From the NCBI RefSeq assembly GCF_015229955.1, contig NZ_JAAKYZ010000001.1, positions 310,001 to 374,000 of the forward strand: a DNA stretch of 64,000 nucleotides, read 5' to 3'. Both the position numbers and the translations under genes were made by a program. Below, piece after piece: positions 27,908 to 36,992 of this stretch (within the stretch, counting starts at the first letter, position 1; each line of letters begins with the position of its first letter). The notes below the pieces were generated by a model that was given only the letters and a program-made list of their open reading frames with translations, was not told where the DNA came from and made no database searches. This stretch comes from Campylobacter concisus. GTDB taxonomy: Bacteria; Campylobacterota; Campylobacteria; Campylobacterales; Campylobacteraceae.

Positions 27908-28480
27908 TTGGCTGAAGTTAAGAAGAAATTTTTTGTTTGGTCATCTGTTATTATCGGCATTGTGATCGGACTTATTGCGTCTATGGGTATTGCTGATGCA
28001 CTTCATGCAACTGGTAGTGGCTACATCTGTACCATTTGTCACACGATGGATCCTATGAATGCTGCATATCATGAAGATGTACACGGCGGCAATAACAAGC
28101 TTGGCATAAAAGCTGAATGTTCAGCCTGTCACCTAAATCATACAAGTGCCTATACCTATGTACTTACAAAACTTAAAGTATCGATAAATGATGGTTATAA
28201 GACATTTTTTACAGATACGGACAAGATCGACTGGCGTAAAAAACGCGAGCATGCATCTCACTTTGTCTATGATAGTGGATGTTTGACTTGCCACTCAAAT
28301 TTAAAAAATGTTATTCAAGCTGGTAAATCATTCTTGCCACACAGAGATTATTTCGTTCTTGGAAATCCTAATAAGAAATCATGTGTTGACTGCCATGAGC
28401 ATGTTGGTCACAAGAATTTAGGACTACAAATCGATAAATTTGAAGCAATTAAAAAACAAGAAAACAATAAAACCAAGTAA
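27908..28480 (+). CDS. haoC: Tetrahaem quinol dehydrogenase HaoC (NapC/NrfH family)
   Basis: A 190-residue membrane-anchored cytochrome c with one N-terminal transmembrane helix (FFVWSSVIIGIVIGLIASMGIA) and four CxxCH haem sites: CTICH at 41, CSACH at 71, CLTCH at 125 and CVDCH at 159. NapC/NrfH proteins take electrons from menaquinol and pass them to a periplasmic reductase. Because the partner downstream is an octahaem Hao-type protein rather than NrfA, HaoC is the better name. The start is TTG with a strong AGGAGG. Ten bases separate it from haoA. Confidence 0.88.
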   Translation: MAEVKKKFFVWSSVIIGIVIGLIASMGIADALHATGSGYICTICHTMDPMNAAYHEDVHGGNNKLGIKAECSACHLNHTSAYTYVLTKLKVSINDGYKTFFTDTDKIDWRKKREHASHFVYDSGCLTCHSNLKNVIQAGKSFLPHRDYFVLGNPNKKSCVDCHEHVGHKNLGLQIDKFEAIKKQENNKTK

Positions 28481-28489
28481 GGAGGAGAG

Positions 28490-29857
28490 ATGTTTAAAAA
28501 GTCGCTAATGTTATTAGCCTGTCTAATGTCTTTTGGCTTTGCCGCAAACATGGATGCAAATAAATCTGACGCTTTAAACCTTAATGTTGTAAAAAACATT
28601 AAAGTTGCTCACAAAATGTCAGACTTATCAAAAAGCTGTGTTGAGTGCCACGCTAAAGAGACACCCGGCATAGTTGCCGATTGGAAAAATAGTCGCCACG
28701 CTCACGTTGGCGTAAGTTGTATGGATTGTCACTCTGTAAATGCAGATAATCCTATGGCTTCAGTTAAGGTGCATCCAAAAGATTCTAACAACCATGTTTC
28801 AATGCTAGTTAGCCCAAAAACTTGTGCTAAGTGTCACGAAAATGAGGTTGAAGAATTTGTTAAGAGTGGTCACGCAAGAGGTGCTATGCAAATGTATGCT
28901 AACCCTGTGATAGTAAAACTAATGTATCACTATGAAGGTATGGATCATCCAGAATACAAAATGGCTCCAGACGCTACTGGTTGTTCTCAGTGCCACGGAA
29001 CCGTCATCAAACTAGACGCTGATCACAAACCTACAAAAGAGACTTGGCCAAACTACGGTATAGGTAATGTTTATCCTGATGGTGGCGTAGGCGGATGTAA
29101 ATCATGCCACAGCGCACACACATTTAGCATAGCTGAAGCTAGAAAACCAGCTGCTTGTGCATCTTGCCACCTTGGACCTGATCACCCAGATATTGAGATC
29201 TTTAACAACTCAATGCACGGACATATCTATAATAGCGAAGCTCACAAATGGAATTTTGATGCTGCTCCTGATACATGGGATGTACCAGACTTTAGAGCTC
29301 CAACTTGTGCAGCTTGCCACATGAGTGGTGTTGGTGAAACAACAACAACTCACAATGTTTCAAGAAGACTAAAATGGAACCTATGGGGCGTCAGCAGTAA
29401 GCTAAGAACAGCTGGTGATGAACAAGCTGCTGTTGTTTACGAAAAAACTGGCAAACTAAACGTAGGAACACCTCTAGCAGGTCATCCAAATGGACCAGAA
29501 GCAGCAAGAGCTGAGATGAAGCTAGTTTGTAAAGCTTGCCATACATCAACTCATACAGATAACTTCTTCATTATGGGTGATAAACAAGTAGAGCTTTATA
29601 ACGTTTACAATGCTGAAGCAACTAAGATGCTTGAAGAGTTGAAAGCTAAAAACCTACTACTAGAAGATGCTTGGTCAGATGAATTCCAAGATGTCTATTA
29701 TCATATGTGGCACCATGAAGGTCGTCGTATGAGACAAGGCGCTCTAATGGGTGGTCCTGACTACTCACACTGGCATGGTGTATTCGAAGTTAAAAATGAT
29801 ATAAGAAAACTTCGTGAGATCTACAAACAAAGAATTGAGACTGGTAAAGTTAAATAA
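28490..29857 (+). CDS. haoA: Octahaem Hao-family nitrite/hydroxylamine reductase HaoA (epsilon-Hao)
   Basis: A 455-residue periplasmic protein with signal peptide MFKKSLMLLACLMSFGFAA and eight CxxCH motifs: about residues 50, 77, 112, 165, 203, 223, 273 and 347. Eight haems and no CxxCK site exclude the pentahaem NrfA. The architecture fits hydroxylamine oxidoreductase-type proteins. Known Campylobacterota members reduce nitrite and hydroxylamine to ammonium and hardly oxidise hydroxylamine. A conserved YYHMWHHEGRR segment lies near the C-terminus. AAGGAGGAG precedes the ATG; a strong terminator follows. With HaoC it would form a menaquinol-nitrite oxidoreductase. Confidence 0.9.
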   Translation: MFKKSLMLLACLMSFGFAANMDANKSDALNLNVVKNIKVAHKMSDLSKSCVECHAKETPGIVADWKNSRHAHVGVSCMDCHSVNADNPMASVKVHPKDSNNHVSMLVSPKTCAKCHENEVEEFVKSGHARGAMQMYANPVIVKLMYHYEGMDHPEYKMAPDATGCSQCHGTVIKLDADHKPTKETWPNYGIGNVYPDGGVGGCKSCHSAHTFSIAEARKPAACASCHLGPDHPDIEIFNNSMHGHIYNSEAHKWNFDAAPDTWDVPDFRAPTCAACHMSGVGETTTTHNVSRRLKWNLWGVSSKLRTAGDEQAAVVYEKTGKLNVGTPLAGHPNGPEAARAEMKLVCKACHTSTHTDNFFIMGDKQVELYNVYNAEATKMLEELKAKNLLLEDAWSDEFQDVYYHMWHHEGRRMRQGALMGGPDYSHWHGVFEVKNDIRKLREIYKQRIETGKVK

Positions 29858-29863
29858 TTCTTT

Positions 29864-29895
29864 ATAAGGTGGGTTTTCTCCCACCTTATTTTCTT
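29864..29895 (+). terminator. Rho-independent terminator of haoCA
   Basis: A 10-bp perfect stem (ATAAGGTGGG / CCCACCTTAT) with loop TTTTCT, followed by TTTTCTT, seven bases after the haoA stop. Confidence 0.93.
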
Positions 29896-30051
29896 AAATA
29901 ACTATTAGATTTACTCAACTTTAAATCATTTTTTATACGTCCAAAACTATACAATTTTTAAGACTAGTAACATTAAATATAAAATATTAATTTTTATAGT
30001 ACAAATTTAAAAATATAAAATATAATTTTCTATTTTTTACAAGGAGAATTT

Positions 30052-31164
30052 TTGGGGCTTTTGAGAATTATTATTGGAGCATTCGTATTTAGTTTTCTTA
30101 TAAATTTTTATTCGTATAATCGTTTCATAAAAAAGGTCTCATTTTTTATACCATATCTTGCAAAAATCAGGATACTTTTATATGTTATTTGTATCCTTGA
30201 GTTTATATTTGTTCTTCAGATCAGGTTTTCCTTCCTAAGCATTGAGCTTTATTTGATCACTGGTACACTCATAGGTTTTTCACTATTTTTATTTGCTGTT
30301 AGTCTATTTTACGATATATTACGTAGCATTTTTTCTAAAAGTAGTTTTAGTCCAACAAGACGAAAATGTATAAAATTTTGTTTCGACATTACATTTGTCA
30401 TTTTTGTAATTGCTTGTTTTTTAAAAGGTATTTTCAATGCTTTAACTCTACCAAAGATCAGACAAGTAGATATAAAAATAAAAAATTTACAAAGCAACCT
30501 AAAAATAGCCATGATAACTGACGTACATATAGGAGAATTTCTACAGAAAGATTTTATGAAAAAACTCGTCAATGACATAAATTTGGCAAATCCTGACATC
30601 GTAGTGATAGTGGGCGACTTGGTTGATGTAAATGCTGCTTTTATAGGAGATTTTTTGGAACCATTAAAGAGTCTTAAAAGTACCTATGGAACTTTCTATG
30701 TCCCTGGCAATCATGAGTATTATCACGGGATAGATGGCATTTTAGAAAAGATCAGTTCTCTTGGCATAGAAATTTTAGGTAATAAAAACAAAAAAATTGC
30801 GAGTATAAATCTAGCTGGCGTTTACGATTTGGCTGGCATTAGGTTTAAACATTTAGAGCCAAATTTGGATGAAGCATTGACAGGACGTGATCCATCGCTA
30901 CCTACTATCTTGCTCTCTCATCAGCCAAAATTTATAAAATCAATGCAGCAAGACGTTGATCTGGTGCTTTGCGGTCATACACACGCTGGTCAAATTTTTC
31001 CTTTTGGCCTTTTGGTTTTACTTGACCAGGGATTTTTACATGGCCTTTATAAGATTAATGATAAAATGCAAGCTTATGTTAGTAGTGGTGCTGGATTTTG
31101 GGGGCCTCCTGTTAGAATTTTTGCTCCAAGTGAGATTGTAATATTAAACTTAAGTAAGGAATAA
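30052..31164 (+). CDS. Membrane-anchored calcineurin-type metallophosphoesterase
   Basis: A 370-residue protein starting at TTG 30052 with AAGGAG five bases upstream. Four hydrophobic spans occupy about residues 1-135. The phosphoesterase domain follows with all metal-site motifs: MITDVHIGE, VGDLVDVN, GNHEYYHG, LSHQP and GHTHAGQ. This is the YkuE/YaeI-like layout; some relatives act on UDP-diacylglucosamine or lipids, but the substrate here is unknown. It is two bases from psd, which suggests a link to membrane lipids; from memory the pair is also adjacent in C. jejuni. Confidence 0.88.
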   Translation: MGLLRIIIGAFVFSFLINFYSYNRFIKKVSFFIPYLAKIRILLYVICILEFIFVLQIRFSFLSIELYLITGTLIGFSLFLFAVSLFYDILRSIFSKSSFSPTRRKCIKFCFDITFVIFVIACFLKGIFNALTLPKIRQVDIKIKNLQSNLKIAMITDVHIGEFLQKDFMKKLVNDINLANPDIVVIVGDLVDVNAAFIGDFLEPLKSLKSTYGTFYVPGNHEYYHGIDGILEKISSLGIEILGNKNKKIASINLAGVYDLAGIRFKHLEPNLDEALTGRDPSLPTILLSHQPKFIKSMQQDVDLVLCGHTHAGQIFPFGLLVLLDQGFLHGLYKINDKMQAYVSSGAGFWGPPVRIFAPSEIVILNLSKE

Positions 31165-31165
31165 A

Positions 31166-31960
31166 ATGAATAAAGACAATCTATTTTCTCAAATTTTTGG
31201 AAAGGTTGCAAGGATTAGCTTTTTTAAACCACTTCAAGAGGCCATAAATTCTTTTTACATAAAGCTGTTTAAGATAGATATGAGCGAGTTTAAACCAGCA
31301 AATGAATATAAAAATTTAAATGAGCTTTTTACTAGAAGGCTCATAAAACCAAGAGATTTTGATGCAGCAGATGAGATGTTTATAAGCCCAGTTGATGGTA
31401 CTTGTCTTAGTTTTGGCAGCACAAAGGAACTAAAGGCCTTTAGCATAAAAGGCATGGAGTATAGTGTAAGTGAGCTATTGGGGCAGAGCAAGCTTGAGGG
31501 CGAATATGACTTTGCAAATATCTATCTTAGCCCAAAAGATTATCATCATTATCATGCGCCTTGTGATATTGCCATTAAAAAAGCCATATACATTCCGGGT
31601 AAACTTTACAGCGTGGCTGCAAAATGGCTTGCAAAAGTAGACAGCCTTTATACAAAGAACGAACGCGTAGCGCTATCTTGTGAGACGAAAAATGGTAAAA
31701 AACTTTGGCTTGTTTTTGTAGGTGCGCTAAATGTCGGAAAGATGAAATTTTGTTTTGATGAGCGTATACAGACAAATGCGATGGCAAATTTTACACAAAT
31801 TTACGAGTATGAAAATTTACATATCAAAAAGGGCGAGCGCCTTGGGAATTTCGAGCTTGGCTCAACTATCGTGATACTTAGCGAAAAAGATGCGATTGAA
31901 TACAATCTCTTTGAAAATAAAGAGCTTAAATTTGCTGAGACCATCGGAATAATAAAATAA
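31166..31960 (+). CDS. psd: Phosphatidylserine decarboxylase proenzyme
   Basis: A 264-residue enzyme that converts phosphatidylserine to phosphatidylethanolamine. The self-cleavage motif appears as LGST (FELGSTIVIL) near residue 232, where the serine becomes the pyruvoyl group. Upstream are FTRRLIKPRD, ISPVDGTCLSF and YLSPKDYHHYHAPCD, characteristic of the family. Close coupling with the preceding phosphoesterase. A small repeat ATACGC-TAG-GCGTAT directly after the stop may be a weak terminator. Confidence 0.95.
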   Translation: MNKDNLFSQIFGKVARISFFKPLQEAINSFYIKLFKIDMSEFKPANEYKNLNELFTRRLIKPRDFDAADEMFISPVDGTCLSFGSTKELKAFSIKGMEYSVSELLGQSKLEGEYDFANIYLSPKDYHHYHAPCDIAIKKAIYIPGKLYSVAAKWLAKVDSLYTKNERVALSCETKNGKKLWLVFVGALNVGKMKFCFDERIQTNAMANFTQIYEYENLHIKKGERLGNFELGSTIVILSEKDAIEYNLFENKELKFAETIGIIK

Positions 31961-32067
31961 ATACGCTAGGCGTATAAGTAAAATTTTTATACCTTACTTG
32001 GACGGTGTCTTATTTGCTTAGACTTTGGTTGTAAGTTTTATATAGTCTTTAAAAAAATATTATAGAT
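31961..32067. other. AT-rich spacer after psd
   Basis: Apart from the short ATACGC / GCGTAT inverted repeat at 31961-31975 and a T-rich run, nothing recognisable. This is the first part of a 438-base gap between psd and ychF; the rest is covered by the decayed reading frame and the terminator that follow. Confidence 0.5.
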
Positions 32068-32314
32068 TTAAAAGTTTGTAAAAGATGATGAATACATTAT
32101 TTTATCTATCGAAATCTTTCTTGCTTTAATTGTGTTCTTCATTAAGCCATCAACCTCTGCAACTAAGAGCTATTATCTTTACTTATAAAACCCATATTGA
32201 TATCACAGAGCTGATAGTATTTACATCATTGCTTGTATAGAGAAGCTTATGTATCAATAAAGATATTAATAAGACGATATAACTTAGTATATTTTTCAAA
32301 AGAATTTTTATCAA
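32068..32314 (-). pseudogene. Possible decayed, frameshifted reading frame
   Basis: On the minus strand, pieces of protein-like sequence continue across three frames. A hydrophobic start (LKNILSYIVLLISLLIHKLLY) runs into SNDVNTISSVISI. A second frame gives NMGFISKDNSS, and a third gives LVAEVDGLMKNTIKARKISI and ends at a TAA at 32068-32070. This would fit a small membrane-anchored protein broken by two frameshifts. I do not recognise the family, and in AT-rich DNA a chance pattern is possible. Confidence 0.35.
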
Positions 32315-32375
32315 CTATAATAAGGAAGTTTTAATTCACCTTATACAGCCCAAGGATTAAATATTTTTTTGACTA

Positions 32376-32397
32376 TTTAGCCCAAAAGAGGGCTAAA
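32376..32397. terminator. Hairpin next to the ychF stop codon
   Basis: TTTAGCCC-AAAAGA-GGGCTAAA forms an 8-bp stem two bases beyond the ychF stop on the minus strand. T-rich sequence lies on its plus-strand left side only, so terminator strength toward ychF is uncertain. Confidence 0.6.
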
Positions 32398-32398
32398 A

Positions 32399-33502
32399 TT
32401 AAACATTAAATCTAAAGTGCATAACATCGCCATCTTGTACGATATAGTCTTTGCCCTCAAGTCTCATCTTGCCAGCCTCTTTGGCTCCGTTTTCGCCGCC
32501 ATGTGCGATGTAGTCATCATAGCTTATCACTTCAGCTCTGATAAAGCCCCTCTCAAAGTCGTTGTGGATGACGCTTGCTGCTTTTGGCGCTTTCCAGCCA
32601 TTTGTGATCGTCCAAGCCCTTACTTCAACGACGCCAGCTGTGAAATAGCTTATCAAATTTAGCTTAGCAAAAGATGTTTTGATGATCTTTTCAAGTCCGC
32701 TCTCGCTCGTGCCAAGAGAGACTAAAAACTCGTGAGCCTCCTCGTCGCTTAGTCCGATTAGTTCCTCTTCTACTTTGGCGCAAAGCTTGATCACCTCGTG
32801 GTCTGAGGCTTTTGCATACTCTTTTAGCGCTTTTACAAATTTATTATCTTCGCTAAGCCCCTCTTCATCGACATTTGCACCATAAACTACCTCTTTGGCG
32901 CTTAAAAGTCTTAGCTCCCTATTTAGTGCTAAAAACGCCTCGCTATCTCTTTGCTCAAAGCTACTCGCACTTTTGCCCTCGTTTAGGTGAGCCAAAAGTA
33001 AATTTGCTATCTCAAGTGCCTCTTTTGCACCTTTTGCATTTGCCTTCGCCTCTCTTGTGAGCTTTTCTATCTTTTTGTTTAGTTGCTCAATATCAGCTAG
33101 TATCAGCTCGGTTTGGATGATCTCGATGTCTCTTACTGGATCGACGCTGCCCTCGACGTGAGTGATGTTCTCATCCTCAAAGCAGCGAACGATATGCAAA
33201 ATAAGCTCGGTCTCTCTGATGTTTGATAAAAATTTATTGCCAAGCCCCTCGCCTGAGCTAGCCCCTTTTACAAGGCCTGCGATATCTACGAATTCGATGG
33301 TTGAGTATTGAATTTTATTAGGACTAACTATCTTTGCAAGCTCATTTAGGCGCTTATCAGGCACTGGCACGATGGCTTTGTTTGGCTCGATAGTGCAAAA
33401 CGGATAGTTCGCACTCTCAGCGTTTTGCGCCTTTGTAAGCGCGTTAAATGTCGTTGATTTGCCCACATTTGGTAGGCCTACTATTCCAACTGAAAGTCCC
33501 AT
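32399..33502 (-). CDS. ychF: Ribosome-binding ATPase YchF
   Basis: A 367-residue Obg-family protein that binds ribosomes and hydrolyses ATP rather than GTP. G1 is [15 protein letters not shown], followed by [10 protein letters not shown] and G3 [13 protein letters not shown] coiled-coil insert lies around residues 130-220. The C-terminal TGS domain ends [15 protein letters not shown], the usual YchF ending. ATG at 33502 has GGAG upstream and overlaps the pepA stop as TGATG, marking translational coupling. Confidence 0.96.
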   Translation of the reverse strand: MGLSVGIVGLPNVGKSTTFNALTKAQNAESANYPFCTIEPNKAIVPVPDKRLNELAKIVSPNKIQYSTIEFVDIAGLVKGASSGEGLGNKFLSNIRETELILHIVRCFEDENITHVEGSVDPVRDIEIIQTELILADIEQLNKKIEKLTREAKANAKGAKEALEIANLLLAHLNEGKSASSFEQRDSEAFLALNRELRLLSAKEVVYGANVDEEGLSEDNKFVKALKEYAKASDHEVIKLCAKVEEELIGLSDEEAHEFLVSLGTSESGLEKIIKTSFAKLNLISYFTAGVVEVRAWTITNGWKAPKAASVIHNDFERGFIRAEVISYDDYIAHGGENGAKEAGKMRLEGKDYIVQDGDVMHFRFNV

Positions 33503-34953
33503 CAATTCTCCTTGCTAAGTGCTTGTAAAAAGTATAAATTCATCCTAACTCCTGCTCCACTCGCACCTGCTTGGTTATATCCCCAAGCCTTTTCGCGGTA
33601 CGCTGGACCTGCGATATCAAGGTGTAGCCACTTATCTTTATACTCATCTTTGATAAATTTGGCCAAAAACATGCCAGCCGTGATCGCGCCGCCATATCTG
33701 CTTGAGGCGCAGTTGCTAACGTCTGCGATCTGGCTTTTGATAAGCTCGCTAAGATAAGGGTTAAAATCAAGTGTAGTCGCTAGCTCGCCGCTATCTTTTA
33801 TCTTGTTTTTAAACTCGCTTTTTAGGCTCTCGCTGTTGCCCATGATGCCTGTTGTGTATTCGCCAAGTCCCACGACGCAAGCGCCAGTTAAGGTTGCCAT
33901 GTCGATTAAGATATCTGGCTTAAAGTCCTGCGAGTAGCTTAGGCAGTCAGCCAAGACCAAACGTCCCTCTGCGTCGGTGTTTCTAACCTCTATGCTAATG
34001 CCGCTTCTAGACATTAGCACGTCATCAGGTTTGTAGGCGTTACCACCGATCATATTTTCGGTTGCGCCTAAAATAGCGTGGATTTCAAATGGTAAATTTA
34101 GCTCTGCTGCACCCTTTATGATGCCTAGAGCTGCTGCTGCACCGCTTTTGTCTGATTTCATAGTGAGCATATAATCAGCCGGCTTCAAGCTAAGTCCGCC
34201 GCTATCGTATGTTAGGCCTTTACCAACAAAGATGATGCGTTTTTTAGACTTTTTAGGCTTGTATGTTAGGTGGATGAGCCTTGGTTTATGCACGCTTGCG
34301 CGATTTACCGCCAAAAATGCGTTCATATTCTCTTTTGCTAGAAATTTCTCGTCATAGACCTCGCACTTTATGCTTACGATGTTTTTGGCTAAATTTTGCG
34401 CATCCTCGGCCATCTTTTGTGGTGTGTAAATTTCTGGGATTTCATTTACGATATCTTTTGTGAAATTTGTAGCATTTGCTATTATCTCTGCCTCTTTAAA
34501 GCCCTCGTTTGCTGCCTTTAGATCGACCTTTTTGCTAGAAAATTCTTCAGTAGAAAAGATGATCTCTTTAAGGGTGTATTTCTCTTTTTTCTCTTTATAT
34601 TTATTAAATTCATAGCTCCCAAGCAAAAAGCCCTCAGCAAGTGCTTCAAAGCTTAGTTTTTGGCACTCCACTACGTAAGAAGCTAGCTTTATACTCTTAA
34701 TGTTTAGTGACTTTAGAGCGTTGTAAGCTTTAGCGGCTGCAACTCTAAGCTCGTCAAGATCAAGCTTAGAAAGTGGCACGTAAGCCCTTTTTGCCTCGCT
34801 TAGGATGAGTACACTATCGCCTTTATAATTATTAAATTTAATAGCCTCTTTATCGCTTATAAATTTATGTTTTAAGTCCTTATCTACTACAAAAATTAGT
34901 TCAATATCAGCTTTTATATCTTTTAATTTCTTATCAACTATTTGAAACTGCAT
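33502..34953 (-). CDS. pepA: Leucyl aminopeptidase PepA
   Basis: A 483-residue M17 metallo-aminopeptidase. The N-terminal domain is divergent. The catalytic C-terminal half has VGKGLTYDSGGLSLKP with metal-binding Lys and Asp, KSDKSGAAAALG, and the M17 signature NTDAEGRLVLAD. The end LHLDIAGPAYREKAWGY is typical. It takes part in peptide turnover; some homologues also bind DNA. It overlaps dedA by 20 bases and ychF by one. Confidence 0.96.
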   Translation of the reverse strand: MQFQIVDKKLKDIKADIELIFVVDKDLKHKFISDKEAIKFNNYKGDSVLILSEAKRAYVPLSKLDLDELRVAAAKAYNALKSLNIKSIKLASYVVECQKLSFEALAEGFLLGSYEFNKYKEKKEKYTLKEIIFSTEEFSSKKVDLKAANEGFKEAEIIANATNFTKDIVNEIPEIYTPQKMAEDAQNLAKNIVSIKCEVYDEKFLAKENMNAFLAVNRASVHKPRLIHLTYKPKKSKKRIIFVGKGLTYDSGGLSLKPADYMLTMKSDKSGAAAALGIIKGAAELNLPFEIHAILGATENMIGGNAYKPDDVLMSRSGISIEVRNTDAEGRLVLADCLSYSQDFKPDILIDMATLTGACVVGLGEYTTGIMGNSESLKSEFKNKIKDSGELATTLDFNPYLSELIKSQIADVSNCASSRYGGAITAGMFLAKFIKDEYKDKWLHLDIAGPAYREKAWGYNQAGASGAGVRMNLYFLQALSKEN

Positions 34954-35539
34954 GTCTTCTGTCTCTCCTTTCGTTTAAAATTTTATTTTCGATGCGCTTA
35001 AATGTATAGATCAAAAGCCCCATAAATATGGCAACCACTGGGATAGCGACATACCAGTGCTCTTTTGCTTTTTGAAGCAGCACTAATATATGCTCTCCAA
35101 GTATCCAAGCAGGTATGGTGGTGATCGCCGCCCAGCACCAAGCGCTGATCAAATTTATAAAGGCATATTTTTTAGCATCATAGCCGGTAAGCCCTATGCA
35201 AAGCGGTATGATGACACGAAAGCCATACATATAGCGTTGCAAAAAGATGATCGGCCAGCCGTATTTTTTCAGCATTATGTGCGCCACTGCAAATTTTCTC
35301 CGCTGCGTGTGAAGTCTTTTTGCGATGTATTTTTTATTGTAACGGCCAAGGTAGAAGTAAATTTGATCTCCCACAAAGCCTCCAAGTCCAGCCACAAAGA
35401 TAGCAAGCGCGATGTGCATGTGCGTGGTGTGAGCGAGAATTCCAGCCATTATTAAGGCCATCTCGCCCTCCATGATACACCAGACAAAAAGTATGATGTA
35501 GCCGTACTCTTTAAGCAGTTCTATAAAAAACTCTTCCAT
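34934..35539 (-). CDS. DedA-family membrane protein
   Basis: A 201-residue polytopic inner-membrane protein. Family features are the N-terminal LLKEYGYIILFVWCIMEGE with its membrane-embedded acid, GGFVGDQIYFYLGRYN, the arginine motif QRYMYGFRVIIPLCIGLTGYD and a W-rich AWCWAAITTIPAWILG. DedA proteins are linked to lipid (undecaprenyl-phosphate or phospholipid) translocation and proton-motive-force upkeep; which applies here is unknown. Two bases separate it from apt; it overlaps pepA. Confidence 0.92.
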   Translation of the reverse strand: MEEFFIELLKEYGYIILFVWCIMEGEMALIMAGILAHTTHMHIALAIFVAGLGGFVGDQIYFYLGRYNKKYIAKRLHTQRRKFAVAHIMLKKYGWPIIFLQRYMYGFRVIIPLCIGLTGYDAKKYAFINLISAWCWAAITTIPAWILGEHILVLLQKAKEHWYVAIPVVAIFMGLLIYTFKRIENKILNERRDRRHAVSNS

Positions 35540-35540
35540 T

Positions 35541-36089
35541 CTAAACCTCTAAAACGCTGTAAATTTTAGTAAGCGACTTTAGTTTTTCGCTTCCTTTTAG
35601 ATCGACTAGATCTATGAGAAAGCAAGCTTCAACGCAGGTTGCGTTAGTTTGATTGATAAGCTCGACTGAAGCCTTTGCAGTGCCTCCAGTGGCTATGAGA
35701 TCGTCCATCAAAAGCACTCTTGCACCTGCTTTTTCTCCAAAAGCATCGATGTGAATTTGCACTTCATCGACGCCGTATTCTAGGCTATATTTTTGAGAAA
35801 GCGTAATAAAAGGCAGTTTTTTGGGCTTGCGAATAGGCACAAAAGGCAGTCTTAGCCTTGCTGCAAGCGCCGCGCCAAAGATGAAACCACGTGACTCGAT
35901 GCCAGTGATGTAGTCAATCTTTGCGTCCTCATATCTAGCCACTAAATGATCTATCAAAAAGTTAAATGCCTCTTTGTTGTTTAGTAGCGTCGTGATGTCA
36001 CGAAAGACTATGCCAGGCTTTGGAAAGTCGTTTATGCAGCGAATAGAGTTTAGTAAAAATTCTTTGCCTTTTTGATCTAAAATTTTCAT
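35541..36089 (-). CDS. apt: Adenine phosphoribosyltransferase
   Basis: A 182-residue purine-salvage enzyme forming AMP from adenine and PRPP. The PRPP loop is [21 protein letters not shown] near residue 122. [17 protein letters not shown] and [12 protein letters not shown] mark the APRT family. AAGGAAATTT precedes the ATG. It lies in the leftward rpiB-x-apt-dedA-pepA-ychF series, an order shared with C. jejuni as I recall it. Confidence 0.96.
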   Translation of the reverse strand: MKILDQKGKEFLLNSIRCINDFPKPGIVFRDITTLLNNKEAFNFLIDHLVARYEDAKIDYITGIESRGFIFGAALAARLRLPFVPIRKPKKLPFITLSQKYSLEYGVDEVQIHIDAFGEKAGARVLLMDDLIATGGTAKASVELINQTNATCVEACFLIDLVDLKGSEKLKSLTKIYSVLEV

Positions 36090-36109
36090 AAATTTCCTTA
36101 AATTTGATG

Positions 36110-36442
36110 TTAAAGTAACGCTTCGATCTTGCCTTCAAGCTCACGAATGCGTTGTCTTAGCTTGTCGTTTTCTAAGCGGTACTGGGAGTTTCTTGTGCGA
36201 AGTGAGGTTACGTCGTTTTTAGTTTTGTTTAGCTCATCTGTCAAGATGTCGATGTTGCCTAGACTTCGTTGAAGTTGGATCTGAAATTTTCTTATGACGA
36301 CCTCGGTATCTTGGAGGTTATTTTTCATAAAATCTTTTGTCGCACGCTCTTTTTTTAGAAGCGTTTTGAAGTAAAAAACCATGACGGTTAGGTAGATCGC
36401 AGCACAAACAAGAGCGGTAAAAACGATCCACTCGCCTATCAT
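36110..36442 (-). CDS. Small membrane protein with a coiled coil
   Basis: 110 residues. An N-terminal transmembrane segment ([21 protein letters not shown]) is followed by about 80 residues of heptad-patterned charged sequence ([39 protein letters not shown]), a continuous coiled coil. The layout resembles small division or envelope scaffold proteins, but there is no family motif. It overlaps rpiB by four bases and lies 20 bases from apt. Confidence 0.75.
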   Translation of the reverse strand: MIGEWIVFTALVCAAIYLTVMVFYFKTLLKKERATKDFMKNNLQDTEVVIRKFQIQLQRSLGNIDILTDELNKTKNDVTSLRTRNSQYRLENDKLRQRIRELEGKIEALL

Positions 36443-36882
36443 TTGCCTGCCTCAAGCTCTATTTTTTTAACCCTTCTTTCGTGTCTGCCGCCTGCAAACT
36501 CAGTCTTTAAAAAGGCTTCAACCGCCGAGATAGCCACGCCTGCGCCAATAACCCTTGCACCAAAAGCGATGACATTTGCGTCGTTGTGCTCTCTTGCAAG
36601 TCTAGCGGTAAATTCGTCGTGGCAAAGGGCGCATCTTACGTTTTCGTGCCTGTTTGCAGCTATTGATATGCCTATGCCTGTACCACAAACTAGCACGCCG
36701 TAGCAGTTAGGCTCAAGCTTGCTCGCCAGCAAATGCGCATAATCAGGGTAATCAACGCTATTTTTATCGTTTGTGCCAAGATCAACTACTTCGTATCCAA
36801 GCCCTTTAATAGCCTCTTTAAGCTCGTTTTTTAGCTCAAAACCAGCGTGATCGCTAGCTAAGAAAACTTTGTCTATCTTCAT
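36439..36882 (-). CDS. rpiB: Ribose-5-phosphate isomerase B
   Basis: A 147-residue pentose-phosphate enzyme of the RpiB/LacAB family. Key motifs are FLASDHAGFELKNEL at the N-terminus, VDYPDYA, and the catalytic-cysteine loop CGTGIGISIAANR, followed by RHENVRCALCHDEFTARLAREHNDAN. I place the start at the ATG at 36882, where the family begins; the longer open frame overlaps the next gene's promoter. First gene of the leftward apt/pepA/ychF series. Confidence 0.95.
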   Translation of the reverse strand: MKIDKVFLASDHAGFELKNELKEAIKGLGYEVVDLGTNDKNSVDYPDYAHLLASKLEPNCYGVLVCGTGIGISIAANRHENVRCALCHDEFTARLAREHNDANVIAFGARVIGAGVAISAVEAFLKTEFAGGRHERRVKKIELEAGK

Positions 36883-36992
36883 GAAAAGTCCGTTAAATTT
36901 TTTGTTGATTATAGTCAAAGTTGCATTAAAATAAAATTTTGCTTGCATGTGAGAAAAGGCTATAATTTGTGAAATTCTTAAAAGGGAAAAAT

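Noticed and set aside
28490-29857. Calling the multihaem protein NrfA because it follows an NrfH-like gene
   Set aside because: It has eight CxxCH sites and no CxxCK. NrfA is pentahaem with a lysine-ligated active haem, so the Hao-type assignment fits better.
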